Source of the DNA: Cryobacterium suzukii | GTDB taxonomy: Bacteria; Actinomycetota; Actinomycetes; Actinomycetales; Microbacteriaceae | Length of the DNA: 64,000 nucleotides | Reading direction: 5' to 3' | Assembly: GCF_004403185.1 (NCBI RefSeq) | Contig: NZ_SOHJ01000002.1 | Span: forward strand, 300,037 to 364,036 | Shown here: positions 46,607 to 57,959 of the stretch, piece by piece | Layout: each line of letters starts with the position of its first letter | Numbering within the stretch: position 1 is the first letter of the stretch | Made by a program: the position numbers and the translations under genes | Notes under the pieces: generated by a model | Seen by the model: the letters and a program-made list of their open reading frames with translations, nothing else | The model's database searches: none | Told to the model about the DNA's origin: nothing

Positions 46607-46635
46607 GTTCCACAGCACAGCACTTTTTAGCACAG

Positions 46636-46669
46636 CGTCAGGGCGGGCTTCGGTCCGCCCTGACGTGTT
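46636..46669 (+). terminator. Terminator after rpmA
   Basis: Stem CGTCAGGGCGG/CCGCCCTGACG with loop GCTTCGGT, then TGTTTGT. Confidence 0.9.
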
Positions 46670-46754
46670 TGTCCGTGACAGATTTGTGCATCAACCAGTT
46701 CTACCGCACTAGTTTCATAGCACCGTGTTTTGAAGCATTTCTTGCGCCACCTGA

Positions 46755-49210
<2,456 letters not shown>

Positions 49211-49397
49211 TGAAGTTTGGGAATGCGCACTGAGGTACTCTTCGGGCGTCACCACCTGGCTCGTGGCGGTGAAAAGCCTTCGCTGCATTCGGTAAACTGC
49301 CAAAGCCACGCACGGCGCGGCCCTTATTCTCGCCGGAGGTTTAGTTGTCTGTGGGGTTGCGCGTTGTGAGTGTTAAAATCTTGGGGCTCGCGAGTCG

Positions 49398-50204
49398 ATG
49401 AGGGCGCAGTCGCAGCACGTCGTTCAATCAGCATCGCGCATCGTTGTCAAGGTGGGCTCTTCGTCGATCAGCGGCGAAAACTCCGGTCAGATTGCGCCAC
49501 TCGTCGACGCGTTGGCCGAAGCCCATGCTCGGGGTACCGAGGTGGTTCTGGTGTCATCCGGTGCTATCGCGATCGGAATGCCGTATCTGCAGCTGCAGGA
49601 ACGGCCAACCGACCTGGCTACCCAGCAGGCGGCGGCATCCGTTGGTCAGAACCTCTTGATTTTTCGGTACCAGGACAGCCTCGACCGATACGACATTGTG
49701 GCCGGCCAGGTGCTGCTCACCGCGAGTGACCTTGACAACGCCACCCACCGCGGCAATGCTCAGCGCGCCATGGACCGCCTGATGGCGTTGCGTATTCTTC
49801 CGATCGTCAACGAAAATGACACGGTTGCCACCCACGAGATTCGATTTGGCGACAACGATCGACTGGCCGCGCTCGTTGCCACCCTGATCGGCGCAGATCT
49901 GCTCGTGCTCCTCAGCGACGTGGATGCCCTCTACACCTGCCCGCCGGACCTGCCCGGGGCAGCGCGCATCAGCCACGTTGCGTTCGGTGACCCCCTGGTC
50001 GGCATGGAATTCGGCGCCACGGCCGTCAACGGAGTCGGTACCGGGGGAGCCAGTACCAAGGTGACGGCAGCGCGCATCGCCGCCCAAGCCGGAACTGCAG
50101 TGCTGGTCACGGCGACCGGGCTGGTGGCCGAGGCCCTGCGCGGGGAACCGGTGGGAACCTGGTTCGAACCCTCAGCGGCGCCGTCAGCACTGCGTATTTC
50201 CTGA
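49398..50204 (+). CDS. proB: Glutamate 5-kinase (copy 2, tandem paralogue)
   Basis: 268 aa, the same length as copy 1 and aligning from end to end without gaps that I can see. It keeps the catalytic features: VVKVGSSSISGENS, SSGAIAIG, IVNENDTV, SDVDALYT and GTGGASTK. Differences are concentrated in the N-terminus and in the segment after LYT (CPPDLPGAARI here, KPPHLPGAEKL in copy 1). ATG 49398 lacks a clear ribosome site; -10-like TAAACT (49293-49298) and TAAAAT (49374-49379) lie upstream. Proline levels are the usual feedback input for this enzyme; the two copies may differ in this. Confidence 0.92.
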   Translation: MRAQSQHVVQSASRIVVKVGSSSISGENSGQIAPLVDALAEAHARGTEVVLVSSGAIAIGMPYLQLQERPTDLATQQAAASVGQNLLIFRYQDSLDRYDIVAGQVLLTASDLDNATHRGNAQRAMDRLMALRILPIVNENDTVATHEIRFGDNDRLAALVATLIGADLLVLLSDVDALYTCPPDLPGAARISHVAFGDPLVGMEFGATAVNGVGTGGASTKVTAARIAAQAGTAVLVTATGLVAEALRGEPVGTWFEPSAAPSALRIS

Positions 50205-50237
50205 GAGTCGAGAATGGTCTCCCGGGTTCGCCTCCGG

Positions 50238-50243
50238 TAAACT
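50238..50243 (+). promoter_or_regulatory. -10 element of a leaderless proA promoter
   Basis: TAAACT, then 7 bases, then ATG 50251; no ribosome site. The surrounding CGGTAAACTG also occurs upstream of the second proB (about 49290-49299). Confidence 0.45.
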
Positions 50244-50250
50244 GGGGTGC

Positions 50251-51519
50251 ATGTTGCAGTCTCTGAACGATGTAGCCCAGCTCACGCCCACCCTGGAGGC
50301 CGCTCGAGCAGCCTCGTTATCGCTCGCTTCAGCGCCGACCGAGATCAAGAACGAAGCCCTCAAATTGATTGCGCAGTCGCTGCGTGACCATGTCGCACAG
50401 ATCGTCACCGCTAACCAAACCGACCTCGCCGCCGGCGAAACCAACGGTCTCCGTGACGGCCTGCTGGACCGACTGAAGCTCGATGAGCCCCGAATACTGG
50501 CTCTCGCGGATTCCGTCGACCAGATCGCGCTACTCACCGACCCGGTCGGACAGATCGTGCGCGGCAGCAGCCTGCCCAATGGCATCAAAATCAGCCAGGT
50601 GCGCGTTCCCTTCGGCGTTATCGGAGTCATTTACGAAGCGCGGCCCAACGTCACGGTCGACCTCGCTGCCCTCGCGTTGAAGAGCGGCAACGCCGTCGTG
50701 CTCCGCGGCGGTTCCGCTGCCGAGAACAGCAACCGGGTGCTCATCGGCTTGGTGCAGGCGGCGATCACCGAGGCCGGGCTCAACCCCGATTCGGTGCAGA
50801 CCATCGATCCCTTCGGCAGGGCCGGCGCCACCGAACTTATGAAGGCTCGCGGCTACGTCGACGTACTCATTCCCCGTGGCAGCGCTAACCTCATTCAGAC
50901 CGTGGTGGCGCAGTCCCAGGTGCCAGTCATTGAGACCGGAGCCGGCGTCGTGCACGTCTTTCTTGATGAGACAGCGACCAAGCAATGGGCGATCGATATC
51001 GTGCACAATTCCAAGACGCACCGTCCGAGCGTGTGCAATGCCCTCGAAACCCTCCTGGTGCACCGAAGCGCCGCTGAACGACTGCTTCCCTCCGTGTTGG
51101 CCAAGCTCGCGGCATCCGGTGTCACCATCCACGCGGATGCCCGCACTCGATCGATCTATCCGGCCGCGGTCCCGGCAACCGACGAAGACTGGGGCACCGA
51201 GTACATGAGTCTCGACATCTCCGTAGCAATCGTCGACTCACTCGACGAGGCCATCGCCCACATTCGCCGTTATTCCACTGGGCATACCGAGTCGATCATC
51301 ACCAACGATCTGCAGAACGCGGAACGTTTTCTGAATGAGGTCGATTCGGCCGCGGTCATGGTCAACACCTCGACCCGGTTCACCGACGGCGGCGAGTTTG
51401 GGTTCGGCGCCGAGGTGGGAATCTCCACCCAAAAGCTGCACGCCAGGGGGCCGATGGGTTTGCCCGAGCTGACCAGCACAAAGTGGATCGTGCGCGGCAC
51501 CGGACAGGTGCGTGCCTAG
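50251..51519 (+). CDS. proA: Glutamate-5-semialdehyde dehydrogenase (gamma-glutamyl phosphate reductase)
   Basis: Second step of proline synthesis: reduces gamma-glutamyl phosphate with NADPH. 422 aa. PFGVIGVIYEARPNVTVD is the cofactor-binding signature, and the catalytic Cys lies in HRPSVCNALETLLVH. The C-terminal STRFTDGGEFGFGAEVGIS is conserved. It is downstream of the two proB genes in the order kinase, kinase, reductase. Start ATG 50251 is supported by the conserved alignment and the leaderless-type promoter. Confidence 0.97.
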   Translation: MLQSLNDVAQLTPTLEAARAASLSLASAPTEIKNEALKLIAQSLRDHVAQIVTANQTDLAAGETNGLRDGLLDRLKLDEPRILALADSVDQIALLTDPVGQIVRGSSLPNGIKISQVRVPFGVIGVIYEARPNVTVDLAALALKSGNAVVLRGGSAAENSNRVLIGLVQAAITEAGLNPDSVQTIDPFGRAGATELMKARGYVDVLIPRGSANLIQTVVAQSQVPVIETGAGVVHVFLDETATKQWAIDIVHNSKTHRPSVCNALETLLVHRSAAERLLPSVLAKLAASGVTIHADARTRSIYPAAVPATDEDWGTEYMSLDISVAIVDSLDEAIAHIRRYSTGHTESIITNDLQNAERFLNEVDSAAVMVNTSTRFTDGGEFGFGAEVGISTQKLHARGPMGLPELTSTKWIVRGTGQVRA

Positions 51520-51637
51520 GTCCAGAAGATGCCGGGGTCCAGCTAGAATGGGGCGACGGCGTGAGTCGTCAGGCCTGCGACCCGTCGCAGTCACCTCAAG
51601 CCGCGCTTAACAGGTGTGGCCCGTGAATGGAGAACCA

Positions 51638-51853
51638 ATGTCTTTTCTGAGTGCCGTGCTGACCGAGGTCGAGCACATCGCCCTGCCGTTGCCGCTCGTC
51701 GTCTACCCGATGGTCGCGGCCGTGTTGTTCCTGGCGCTCGGCGTCGTGCTGTGGAGCTTTCGTGATGTAGCCAACCGCCACAGTGGCAAGGCCAATGCAT
51801 ACGCCGCTGCGCACGGCGGACATGTGGGCACCTCCGGCACCGGTGGCCACTAG
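51638..51853 (+). CDS. Small single-helix membrane protein, function unknown
   Basis: 71 aa. Starts MSFLSAVLTEVEHIALPLPL, then one strong membrane helix (VVYPMVAAVLFLALGVVLW), then a basic stretch (FRDVANRHSGKANAYAAAHG) and a Gly/His-rich C-terminus. GGAG lies 8 bases before ATG 51638. Such a small gene regularly occurs between proA and nadD in related actinobacteria. A -10-like TAGAAT is at 51544-51549. Confidence 0.8.
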   Translation: MSFLSAVLTEVEHIALPLPLVVYPMVAAVLFLALGVVLWSFRDVANRHSGKANAYAAAHGGHVGTSGTGGH

Positions 51854-51868
51854 AAGCCTGAGTTCAAC

Positions 51869-52462
51869 GTGACAGTTCGTCGTCCGCGCATCGGCGTGAT
51901 GGGCGGAACGTTCGACCCCATTCACCATGGGCACCTCGTCGCCGCCAGCGAAGTAGCACAGAGTTTTGACCTCGACGAGGTGATCTTCGTGCCGACCGGG
52001 CAGCCATGGCAGAAGAGCGGCGTCACCCGAGGCGAACATCGATATCTGATGACCGTAATCGCAACCGCCTCCAATCCACGGTTCACGGTGAGCCGTGTCG
52101 ACATCGACCGGGTCGGGCCGACATACACGATAGACACGCTGCGTGACCTGCATGAAGAGCGTCCGGACGCCGAATTGTTCTTCATTACCGGAGCGGATGC
52201 CATCACCCAGATTCTCGGCTGGAAAGACGTGCGCGAACTCTGGCAGCTGGCGCACTTCGTCGCTGTGAGTCGCCCGGGGCATGAACTCAGCGTTTCAGGA
52301 TTACCGAACCAAGACGTAAGCTTGTTGGAAGTTCCGGCACTGGCTATTTCGTCCACTGACTGCCGGGCGCGGGTCAATCGGGGATTCCCCGTCTGGTATC
52401 TGGTCCCCGACGGGGTTGTCCAGTACATCTCAAAGCATCATCTGTATCGGAGTGTGGCATGA
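51869..52462 (+). CDS. nadD: Nicotinate-nucleotide adenylyltransferase
   Basis: NAD synthesis: adenylates nicotinate mononucleotide. 197 aa. [12 protein letters not shown] is the nucleotidyltransferase signature and [15 protein letters not shown] the second (ISSTxIR-like) motif; Cys takes the place of the usual Ile/Glu residue. [10 protein letters not shown] is the adenosine-side loop. GTG 51869 gives a short basic N-terminus. Its stop overlaps the next gene by ATGA. Confidence 0.96.
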   Translation: MTVRRPRIGVMGGTFDPIHHGHLVAASEVAQSFDLDEVIFVPTGQPWQKSGVTRGEHRYLMTVIATASNPRFTVSRVDIDRVGPTYTIDTLRDLHEERPDAELFFITGADAITQILGWKDVRELWQLAHFVAVSRPGHELSVSGLPNQDVSLLEVPALAISSTDCRARVNRGFPVWYLVPDGVVQYISKHHLYRSVA

Positions 52463-53532
52463 CGTTGGGAGACCCTCAGCCGCTCAGCCGACGTCAAGCG
52501 CGCGAACTTGCCCGCGAGCAGGGCGACGAGGCCGCCGCGGTGGACAACGCAATCCCGACTCTCGACGTTCCGAAACTGGCGCCGGCCGCGCTTCGCCCCG
52601 CATCCTTTGCCGCCTCAGCGCAGTCTTCGACATCCCGTCGAACGAATCGGCATCACACAACTTCCGAGCTGGACGAGGCCCGGGAGGCCATACTTCCAAG
52701 TCCAGTCGAGCCGTCTGATTCAATTTCGGCACCGCACACGCTGAGCCGTCGGGAGTTGCGTGCACTGCACGCGCGTGAGGAAGAGCAGGCCCTCGCTACC
52801 GGCGGTTCCCCGGCTTCCCCTGGCATAGAGGTCGACGCGGAACTCCCTGAAGCCGAGCCGGTTGAAGCCGAGCCGGTTGAAGCCGAGCTGATCGAAGCCG
52901 AGCTGATCGAGCCCGAGCCTGCCACACCGGTCGCCGTTGACCAGGTCGAACCCGAGCACATGTATGCCGAACCGATCGTCACGGCGCCGATCGAGGCAGC
53001 AGACTCGACCATCAGCGACACCACCGGGTGGATACCGCCGATCGGGCACTGGTCGGTCGATGAGGATGCTCGAAGCGTCGAAGCGCCGCAGCGCGACCAG
53101 TCGCTCGACGAACTGATCAACCGCGGTATCGGTGCCGGCGGGATTCCCACCACCACGAACGCGCTCATATTGCCGTCGATCCCGCACCAGGTCAGCAGCG
53201 TGAATCCCATCTCCAATACCGGGGAGATCATGATCACCGGGTCATTCGACTTGCCGCGGAGTCTTGGCTCGACTGGCGCGCATCCGAATCTGTTCGATTC
53301 GTCGGAGATAGACCACATGATGGACCAGATCGACGCCGATCAGCTCGGCGGGGACTCTGCCCCGGTCAGTGCGAGTCGCGCTGTGAGTACGCATGCCTCG
53401 ACGCGGGGCATGCTGGCCCCGCCCAAGAAACAGCGTGCCTCGCTTCCGATGATTCTCGTTATCGCGACGGCCGCTTTGGCGGTGAGCGTTTTGGCGCTTT
53501 TCGTGACGGGTTATCTATTGGGTATTTTCTAG
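52459..53532 (+). CDS. Tail-anchored acidic protein with EAEPV repeats, function unknown
   Basis: 357 aa. The N-terminal half is disordered with two segments of the type [12 protein letters not shown] and [15 protein letters not shown], alike enough to be an internal repeat. The middle has Glu-Ala-Glu-Pro-Val repeats encoded by 15-bp units. The C-terminus has [10 protein letters not shown] then one membrane helix ([20 protein letters not shown]), so most of the protein faces the cytosol. It is coupled to nadD by an ATGA overlap. It resembles hypothetical proteins found between nadD and rsfS in the family. Confidence 0.75.
   Translation: MTLGDPQPLSRRQARELAREQGDEAAAVDNAIPTLDVPKLAPAALRPASFAASAQSSTSRRTNRHHTTSELDEAREAILPSPVEPSDSISAPHTLSRRELRALHAREEEQALATGGSPASPGIEVDAELPEAEPVEAEPVEAELIEAELIEPEPATPVAVDQVEPEHMYAEPIVTAPIEAADSTISDTTGWIPPIGHWSVDEDARSVEAPQRDQSLDELINRGIGAGGIPTTTNALILPSIPHQVSSVNPISNTGEIMITGSFDLPRSLGSTGAHPNLFDSSEIDHMMDQIDADQLGGDSAPVSASRAVSTHASTRGMLAPPKKQRASLPMILVIATAALAVSVLALFVTGYLLGIF
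52849..52920. repeat. 15-bp tandem repeats in the gene after nadD
   Basis: Five units of the type GAAGCCGAGCCGGTT, encoding [20 protein letters not shown] and EPEP. Confidence 0.9.
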
Positions 53533-53656
53533 TGGATCGAATCGTCCAGCCTCGTCCCGCCCGCATTGTGAGCCCCTGCTGCTCGCCTTCTTTCGTTCCG
53601 TCTATCATCGCAGCGATGGCATTCACGCCTCGCTGCACAATCTCAAGGATTCATTC

Positions 53657-54058
53657 ATGACCACTTCACCTCACGCCCTCGAGTTGCTCGCAATCGCCGT
53701 CGCCGCCGCCGACTCCAAGGGAGGAGAAGACCTCGTTGCCCTCGATGTCTCGAATCCGCTCCCTCTGGCCGATATCTTTTTCATCGTCACTGGCCGATCA
53801 GAGCGCAACGTGGTTGCGATTGCCGGTGAGATCGAAGACAAACTGATCGAGGCCGGCTACAAGCCGCTTCGGCGTGAGGGACGTGCTGCTGGTCGCTGGG
53901 TGCTGGTTGACTTCGGCGACCTGGTTGTGCACGTCTTCCACGAGGAAGAACGCCAGTATTACTCCTTGGAGCGCCTGTGGAAAGACTGCCCGGTGATTCC
54001 TACCGGGATTCCCTCCAAACTGACGGTGGAAGACGCCGCCGAAGAGGTCGCGGAGTAG
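53657..54058 (+). CDS. rsfS: Ribosomal silencing factor RsfS
   Basis: 133 aa of the RsfS/YbeB/iojap family. Binds L14 and blocks subunit joining when nutrients are low. The core is DISNPLPLADIFFIVTGRSERNV in its local form (ALDVSNPLPLADIFFIVTG), followed by GRWVLVDFGDLVVHVFHEEERQYYSLERLW, the conserved C-terminal segment, here in two parts. The start has AAGGA upstream. It lies 124 bases after the tail-anchored gene; a run of T/C-rich sequence lies between. Confidence 0.95.
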   Translation: MTTSPHALELLAIAVAAADSKGGEDLVALDVSNPLPLADIFFIVTGRSERNVVAIAGEIEDKLIEAGYKPLRREGRAAGRWVLVDFGDLVVHVFHEEERQYYSLERLWKDCPVIPTGIPSKLTVEDAAEEVAE

Positions 54059-54131
54059 CTTCGGTTTCGCAGATCCCAATCTGTGTTGTAAGCTAACAAA
54101 GTTGTTTCGGAGCAATTCGAAACAGCAATCT

Positions 54132-54207
54132 GGGTCCGTGGCGCAGCTGGTAGCGCACCTGCATGGCATGCAGGGGGTCAGGGGTTCGAATCCCCTCGGA
54201 TCCACCA
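54132..54207 (+). tRNA. tRNA-Ala (anticodon GGC), CCA encoded
   Basis: Acceptor GGGTCCG pairs with CGGATCC, the D arm is GCGC...GCGC, the anticodon stem CCTGC/GCAGG has loop ATGGCAT (anticodon GGC), and the T arm is AGGGGTTCGAATCCCCT. The 3' ACCA is present in the DNA. Confidence 0.96.
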
Positions 54208-54212
54208 ATACG

Positions 54213-54246
54213 AAATAGCTCCGACATTGTCGGGGCTATTTTTTTG
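54213..54246 (+). terminator. Terminator after tRNA-Ala
   Basis: Stem AAATAGCTCCGACA with GTCGGGGCTATTT (one G-T pair), then a run of seven Ts. Confidence 0.9.
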
Positions 54247-54317
54247 TGTCGGCAGTGTAACGGTCGTGAATGCAAAAAAATACCGCGTGGCGGGTATCGG
54301 AATGCGGGTCGGGCGAC

Positions 54318-54370
54318 CATAATTCGTTAGTGGTTAGTGCCACAAACGAATGTATCCATCCCGAATGTAT
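54318..54370 (+). promoter_or_regulatory. lsr2 promoter region with inverted and direct repeats
   Basis: CATAAT (54318-54323) is a good -10. It is overlapped by an inverted repeat: ATTCGTTAGTGG (54322-54333), spacer TTAGTG, CCACAAACGAAT (54340-54351), 11 of 12 positions matching. CGAATGTAT then occurs twice (54347-54355 and 54362-54370). The layout suggests an operator at the transcription start. Confidence 0.6.
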
Positions 54371-54396
54371 TCGACACCGTATTGGAGAATCTTAGA

Positions 54397-54738
54397 ATGA
54401 AGAAGACCACGGTTCAGCTGCTGGACGATCTTGACGGCACCGTTATCGAGAATGGCTCCGGTGCAACCGTTTCCTTTGCCTTTGAGGGTGACTCTTACGA
54501 GATCGATCTGTCGACAGAGAATCTCGCTGAATTCCGAGCTGCAATTAAGCCATACACAAATGTTTCACGGCGCGTTGGCTACGTGCCCGCCAAGTCGCGC
54601 GGTGCCAGTTCGGCCGGTTCAGACCGGGCCGAGCTGCAGGCCATCCGTGCCTGGGCCGCCGCCAACGGCACACACGTATCCGACCGTGGGCGCATCGCCG
54701 GCACCGTTCGTGAGGCTTACGCCAAGGCGCAGGTTTAG
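54397..54738 (+). CDS. lsr2: Lsr2 family nucleoid-associated protein
   Basis: 113 aa. Actinobacterial H-NS counterpart that coats AT-rich DNA and silences foreign genes. The N-terminal dimerisation part (TTVQLLDDLDGT then VSFAFEGDSYEIDLS) and the C-terminal DNA-binding part (IRAWAAANGTHVSDRGRI with the RGR that inserts into the minor groove) are complete. ATG 54397 has GGAG upstream; an in-frame extension from 54337 lies in the promoter region. It is regulated from the repeat-bearing promoter upstream, perhaps by itself. Confidence 0.95.
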   Translation: MKKTTVQLLDDLDGTVIENGSGATVSFAFEGDSYEIDLSTENLAEFRAAIKPYTNVSRRVGYVPAKSRGASSAGSDRAELQAIRAWAAANGTHVSDRGRIAGTVREAYAKAQV

Positions 54739-54757
54739 CAGAGTCTGAACACCGGCC

Positions 54758-55159
54758 ATCACTCAGCATCAGCGGTGTCCCTGCCTGAGCGGCGACACCT
54801 ATTCTGACTGCTGCGGTCGCTTTCACAGTGGTGCTGCCTTACCGCCAACGGCCGAATGGCTCATGCGTTCACGGTATAGCGCCTTCTACTTCGGCGACGC
54901 GCAGTATTTACTTAAAACGTGGCATCAGCTCACCAGGCCTGAATCACTCGAACTTGACCCGGAGATAACGTGGCGGCGGCTCGATATTGTGCGTACAGAA
55001 CGCGGCGGGTTACTCGATAGAGAAGGCATCGTAGAATTCACAGCGCACTATCGTGAAGACGGCATAGCGCGACAGCAAAATGAAGTCAGTCGCTTTCTCA
55101 AGGTCGACCGCCAATGGTATTACCTCGAGGCTGCGCCAGAGGGGCTGGCGTCGAAATAG
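54758..55159 (+). CDS. YchJ-like (UPF0225/SEC-C) protein lacking a normal start codon
   Basis: The conserved YchJ body LMRSRYSAFYFGDAQYLLKTW then TWRRLDIVRTERGG begins at ATG 54863 (98 aa). The same frame stays open upstream to 54749 and encodes CPCLSGDTYSDCCGRFHSGAA, written here without its flanks, which is the SEC-C zinc motif that starts YchJ proteins (usually CPCGSG). No ATG, GTG or TTG lies in frame before it; ATC 54758 is the only start-like codon. Either a rare start is used, or the first Gly of the motif and the start have been lost and the gene is decaying. Confidence 0.6.
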   Translation: MTQHQRCPCLSGDTYSDCCGRFHSGAALPPTAEWLMRSRYSAFYFGDAQYLLKTWHQLTRPESLELDPEITWRRLDIVRTERGGLLDREGIVEFTAHYREDGIARQQNEVSRFLKVDRQWYYLEAAPEGLASK

Positions 55160-55244
55160 CCCAGCCCGGCAATGGCGCGCGTCGAATTCCAACACAGGGG
55201 TCACCGACGGGGCTATCCGGCGGACGCTTCCCAGAAACGTGGCT

Positions 55245-55250
55245 TAGGTT
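55245..55250 (+). promoter_or_regulatory. -10 element of a leaderless promoter for the TIGR02611-type gene
   Basis: TAGGTT, then GGGTAA, then ATG 55257; no ribosome site. Confidence 0.4.
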
Positions 55251-55256
55251 GGGTAA

Positions 55257-55598
55257 ATGTCAGAGCATCTCTCCCTCGATATAGCCAGCGGCAGTGACCC
55301 GCGGCATCCGGTGCGGCGGGCACTGCGACGAGCTCGCGCGTGGGTCGACGGGCACCCGTATCTGCTGTTCGCCTATCGCCTCGGCGTCGGACTGCTCGGC
55401 ACGATGATTGTCTCGATCGGCATCATTCTGATTCCCTTGCCGGGACCTGGGTGGCTCATCGTCTTTTTGGGCCTCGCCGTGCTCGGAACGGAATTCGCGT
55501 CGGCGCGTCGGCTTGGAGCCGTCCTCAAGCGCATTGTCACGCGGATCTGGGCTTGGTGGCGAGTGCGGCGTGATCGCCGGGTGGCCAGTTCCTCCTAA
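55257..55598 (+). CDS. TIGR02611 family small membrane protein (PGPGW motif)
   Basis: 113 aa. Two hydrophobic helices with LIPLPGPGWLIVFLG at the turn between them, the defining PGPGW motif, followed by LAVLGTEFASARR. The N-terminal 35 residues are cytosolic and basic, and the C-terminus is Arg/Trp-rich. Function is unknown. It is a single gene and has a leaderless-type promoter. Confidence 0.88.
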   Translation: MSEHLSLDIASGSDPRHPVRRALRRARAWVDGHPYLLFAYRLGVGLLGTMIVSIGIILIPLPGPGWLIVFLGLAVLGTEFASARRLGAVLKRIVTRIWAWWRVRRDRRVASSS

Positions 55599-55762
55599 CC
55601 GCAACGAGCAACTCGGCTGAGGCCGGGGCGGGCGCTGGAAAGGCGGATATGTCGGCGGATGCCTGTAGCGTAATCTGCAAGCGCGATGCGGTTACCTGCC
55701 TTCGCGCGTCCTCGTCGCTGCTCTTGCATTGACCGTGTCCCATCTTCATCCCGAGGAGTCTC

Positions 55763-57949
55763 ATGGAAACCTGGCCCGGAACCGCCTACCCCCTCGGCGC
55801 GACGTTTGACGGGAGCGGTACCAACTTCGCCCTGTTCAGCGAAGCCGCCCAACGCGTTGAGCTGTGTCTTATCGACGAAGACGGAGGCGAGACGCGCGTG
55901 GAGGTGCGCGAATCATCCGCTTACATTTGGCACTGTTATCTGCCGCTCGTGCAGCCGGGCCAGCGTTACGGCTATCGGGTGCACGGCACGTATAACCCCG
56001 TGGCCGGTAATCGGGCCAACCCGAGCAAGCTGCTGCTCGATCCATATGCCAAGGCCACCACCGAGGCCATCGACTGGGATCCCTCGTTGTTCTCCTACGA
56101 TTTCGATGACCCCGACTCACCGAATGACGAAGATTCCGCCTCACACATGATGCTCGGCGTCGTCATCAACCCATTTTTCGACTGGACCGGTGACCGGTCT
56201 CTGCGCACGCCCTACAGTGAGTCCTTCATCTACGAGGCACACGTCAAAGGCGTCACCAAGCTGCAACAATCAGTGCCGGAAACGCAGCGCGGGACCTACG
56301 CAGGGTTAGCGCATCCGTCGGTCATCGACCACCTGCAAAAGCTCGGCGTGACCGCCATCGAACTGATGCCGGTGCACCAGTTCGTGAACGACGGAACCCT
56401 GGTTGAGCAGGGCCTGAACAACTACTGGGGCTACAACACGATCGGGTTCTTCGCGCCGCACAACGCGTATTCCTCGACCGGCGACCTCGGTCAGCAGGTG
56501 CAGGAATTCAAGGGCATGGTGCGCAGCCTCCACGCCGCCGGCATCGAGGTTATTCTCGACGTGGTGTACAACCACACCGCCGAGGGCAACCATATGGGGC
56601 CGACCCTGTCGTTCAAGGGCATCGACAATGAGGCCTACTACCGTCTGATGGACGACGACAAGCGCTACTACATGGACTACACCGGCACCGGCAACACCCT
56701 GAACGTGCGGCACCCGCACGTTCTTCAGCTCATCATGGACTCACTGCGCTACTGGGTGATTGAGATGCACGTCGACGGATTTCGGTTCGACCTGGCGTCT
56801 GCCCTGGCCCGTGACCTCTACGACGTAGACAAGCTCTCCACCTTCTTCGAACTTGTGCAACAAGACCCGATCGTGTCGCAGGTCAAGCTCATCGCCGAAC
56901 CGTGGGATGTCGGTCCCGGCGGCTACCAGGTGGGAAACTTTCCCTCCCAATGGTCCGAATGGAACGGTAAGTACCGCGACACCGTGCGCGATTTTTGGCG
57001 CGGTGAGCCCTCCACTCTCGGCGAATTCGCCTCCCGCGTAGCCGGATCCGCCGACCTCTACGAACACTCCGGGCGGCGCCCGATGGCCTCGATCAACTTC
57101 GTCACCGCGCACGACGGTTTCACCATCGCCGATCTCGTCTCGTACAACGAGAAACACAACGATGCCAACGGCGAAGACAGCAAAGATGGCGAGTCGCACA
57201 ACCGCTCGTGGAACTCTGGTGTTGAGGGCCCCAGTGGTGATCCCAAAATTCGTGGGTTGCGCGCCCGGCAGACGCGCAACTTCATCGCGACGCTGCTTTT
57301 GTCGCAGGGAGTACCGATGCTGCTGCACGGCGACGAGCTGGGCCGTACGCAGCTCGGCAACAACAACACCTACGCGCAGGATTCCGAGCTGACCTGGGTC
57401 CACTGGGACGAGGCCGATCTACCGTTGATCGAATTCACGGCGGCCGTCTCCCGCCTGCGCCGTGAACACCCGACTTTTCGGCGCAGCAGATTCTTCGACG
57501 GTCGACCCGGTAAGCGGGTAGCGGGCGAATCGCTACCCGATATCGTCTGGCTCAACACCGACGGTGAACCGATGGCGTCACAAGACTGGGACGAAAGCCT
57601 GGCCCGCACGGTCGCCAAATTTCTCAACGGCAACGGAATCCGCGAGCGCGACGTGCGTGGCCAGGACGTCACCGACGACAACTTTCTGCTCTTGTTCAAC
57701 GCCGACGCCGAAGACGTGGAGTTCACGCTGCCGCCCGACGAGTATGCTCCGGCCTGGGAGATCGTGGTCGACACCGCCGGCGCGGGCGCCGATTCCATCC
57801 CCCGTCCGGCCGGAGCGATTCAGACCGTGGCCGGTCGTTCCCTCGTGGTGCTGCGCGCCTATCACGAACCCGAAGTTGTGCCGGATCACTCCGTTGCAGC
57901 GTCACTGGCCGGTGCCACCGGCCTCATCACACTGCCCGGCCACAGCTGA
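55763..57949 (+). CDS. glgX: Glycogen debranching enzyme GlgX/TreX
   Basis: Cleaves alpha-1,6 branches to release linear maltodextrins. 728 aa, family GH13. N-terminal carbohydrate-binding domain with YPLGATFDGSGTNFALFSE, then the barrel: DVVYNHTAEG (about 265), GFRFDLA with the nucleophile Asp (about 343), AEPWD with the acid Glu (about 379) and AHDGF (about 450). GAGGAG precedes ATG. It is first of glgX-treY-treZ, so the linear chains it makes are the substrate of TreY. The gap of 10 bases to treY indicates one message. Confidence 0.96.
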   Translation: METWPGTAYPLGATFDGSGTNFALFSEAAQRVELCLIDEDGGETRVEVRESSAYIWHCYLPLVQPGQRYGYRVHGTYNPVAGNRANPSKLLLDPYAKATTEAIDWDPSLFSYDFDDPDSPNDEDSASHMMLGVVINPFFDWTGDRSLRTPYSESFIYEAHVKGVTKLQQSVPETQRGTYAGLAHPSVIDHLQKLGVTAIELMPVHQFVNDGTLVEQGLNNYWGYNTIGFFAPHNAYSSTGDLGQQVQEFKGMVRSLHAAGIEVILDVVYNHTAEGNHMGPTLSFKGIDNEAYYRLMDDDKRYYMDYTGTGNTLNVRHPHVLQLIMDSLRYWVIEMHVDGFRFDLASALARDLYDVDKLSTFFELVQQDPIVSQVKLIAEPWDVGPGGYQVGNFPSQWSEWNGKYRDTVRDFWRGEPSTLGEFASRVAGSADLYEHSGRRPMASINFVTAHDGFTIADLVSYNEKHNDANGEDSKDGESHNRSWNSGVEGPSGDPKIRGLRARQTRNFIATLLLSQGVPMLLHGDELGRTQLGNNNTYAQDSELTWVHWDEADLPLIEFTAAVSRLRREHPTFRRSRFFDGRPGKRVAGESLPDIVWLNTDGEPMASQDWDESLARTVAKFLNGNGIRERDVRGQDVTDDNFLLLFNADAEDVEFTLPPDEYAPAWEIVVDTAGAGADSIPRPAGAIQTVAGRSLVVLRAYHEPEVVPDHSVAASLAGATGLITLPGHS

Positions 57950-57959
57950 GGCGGGGCTG

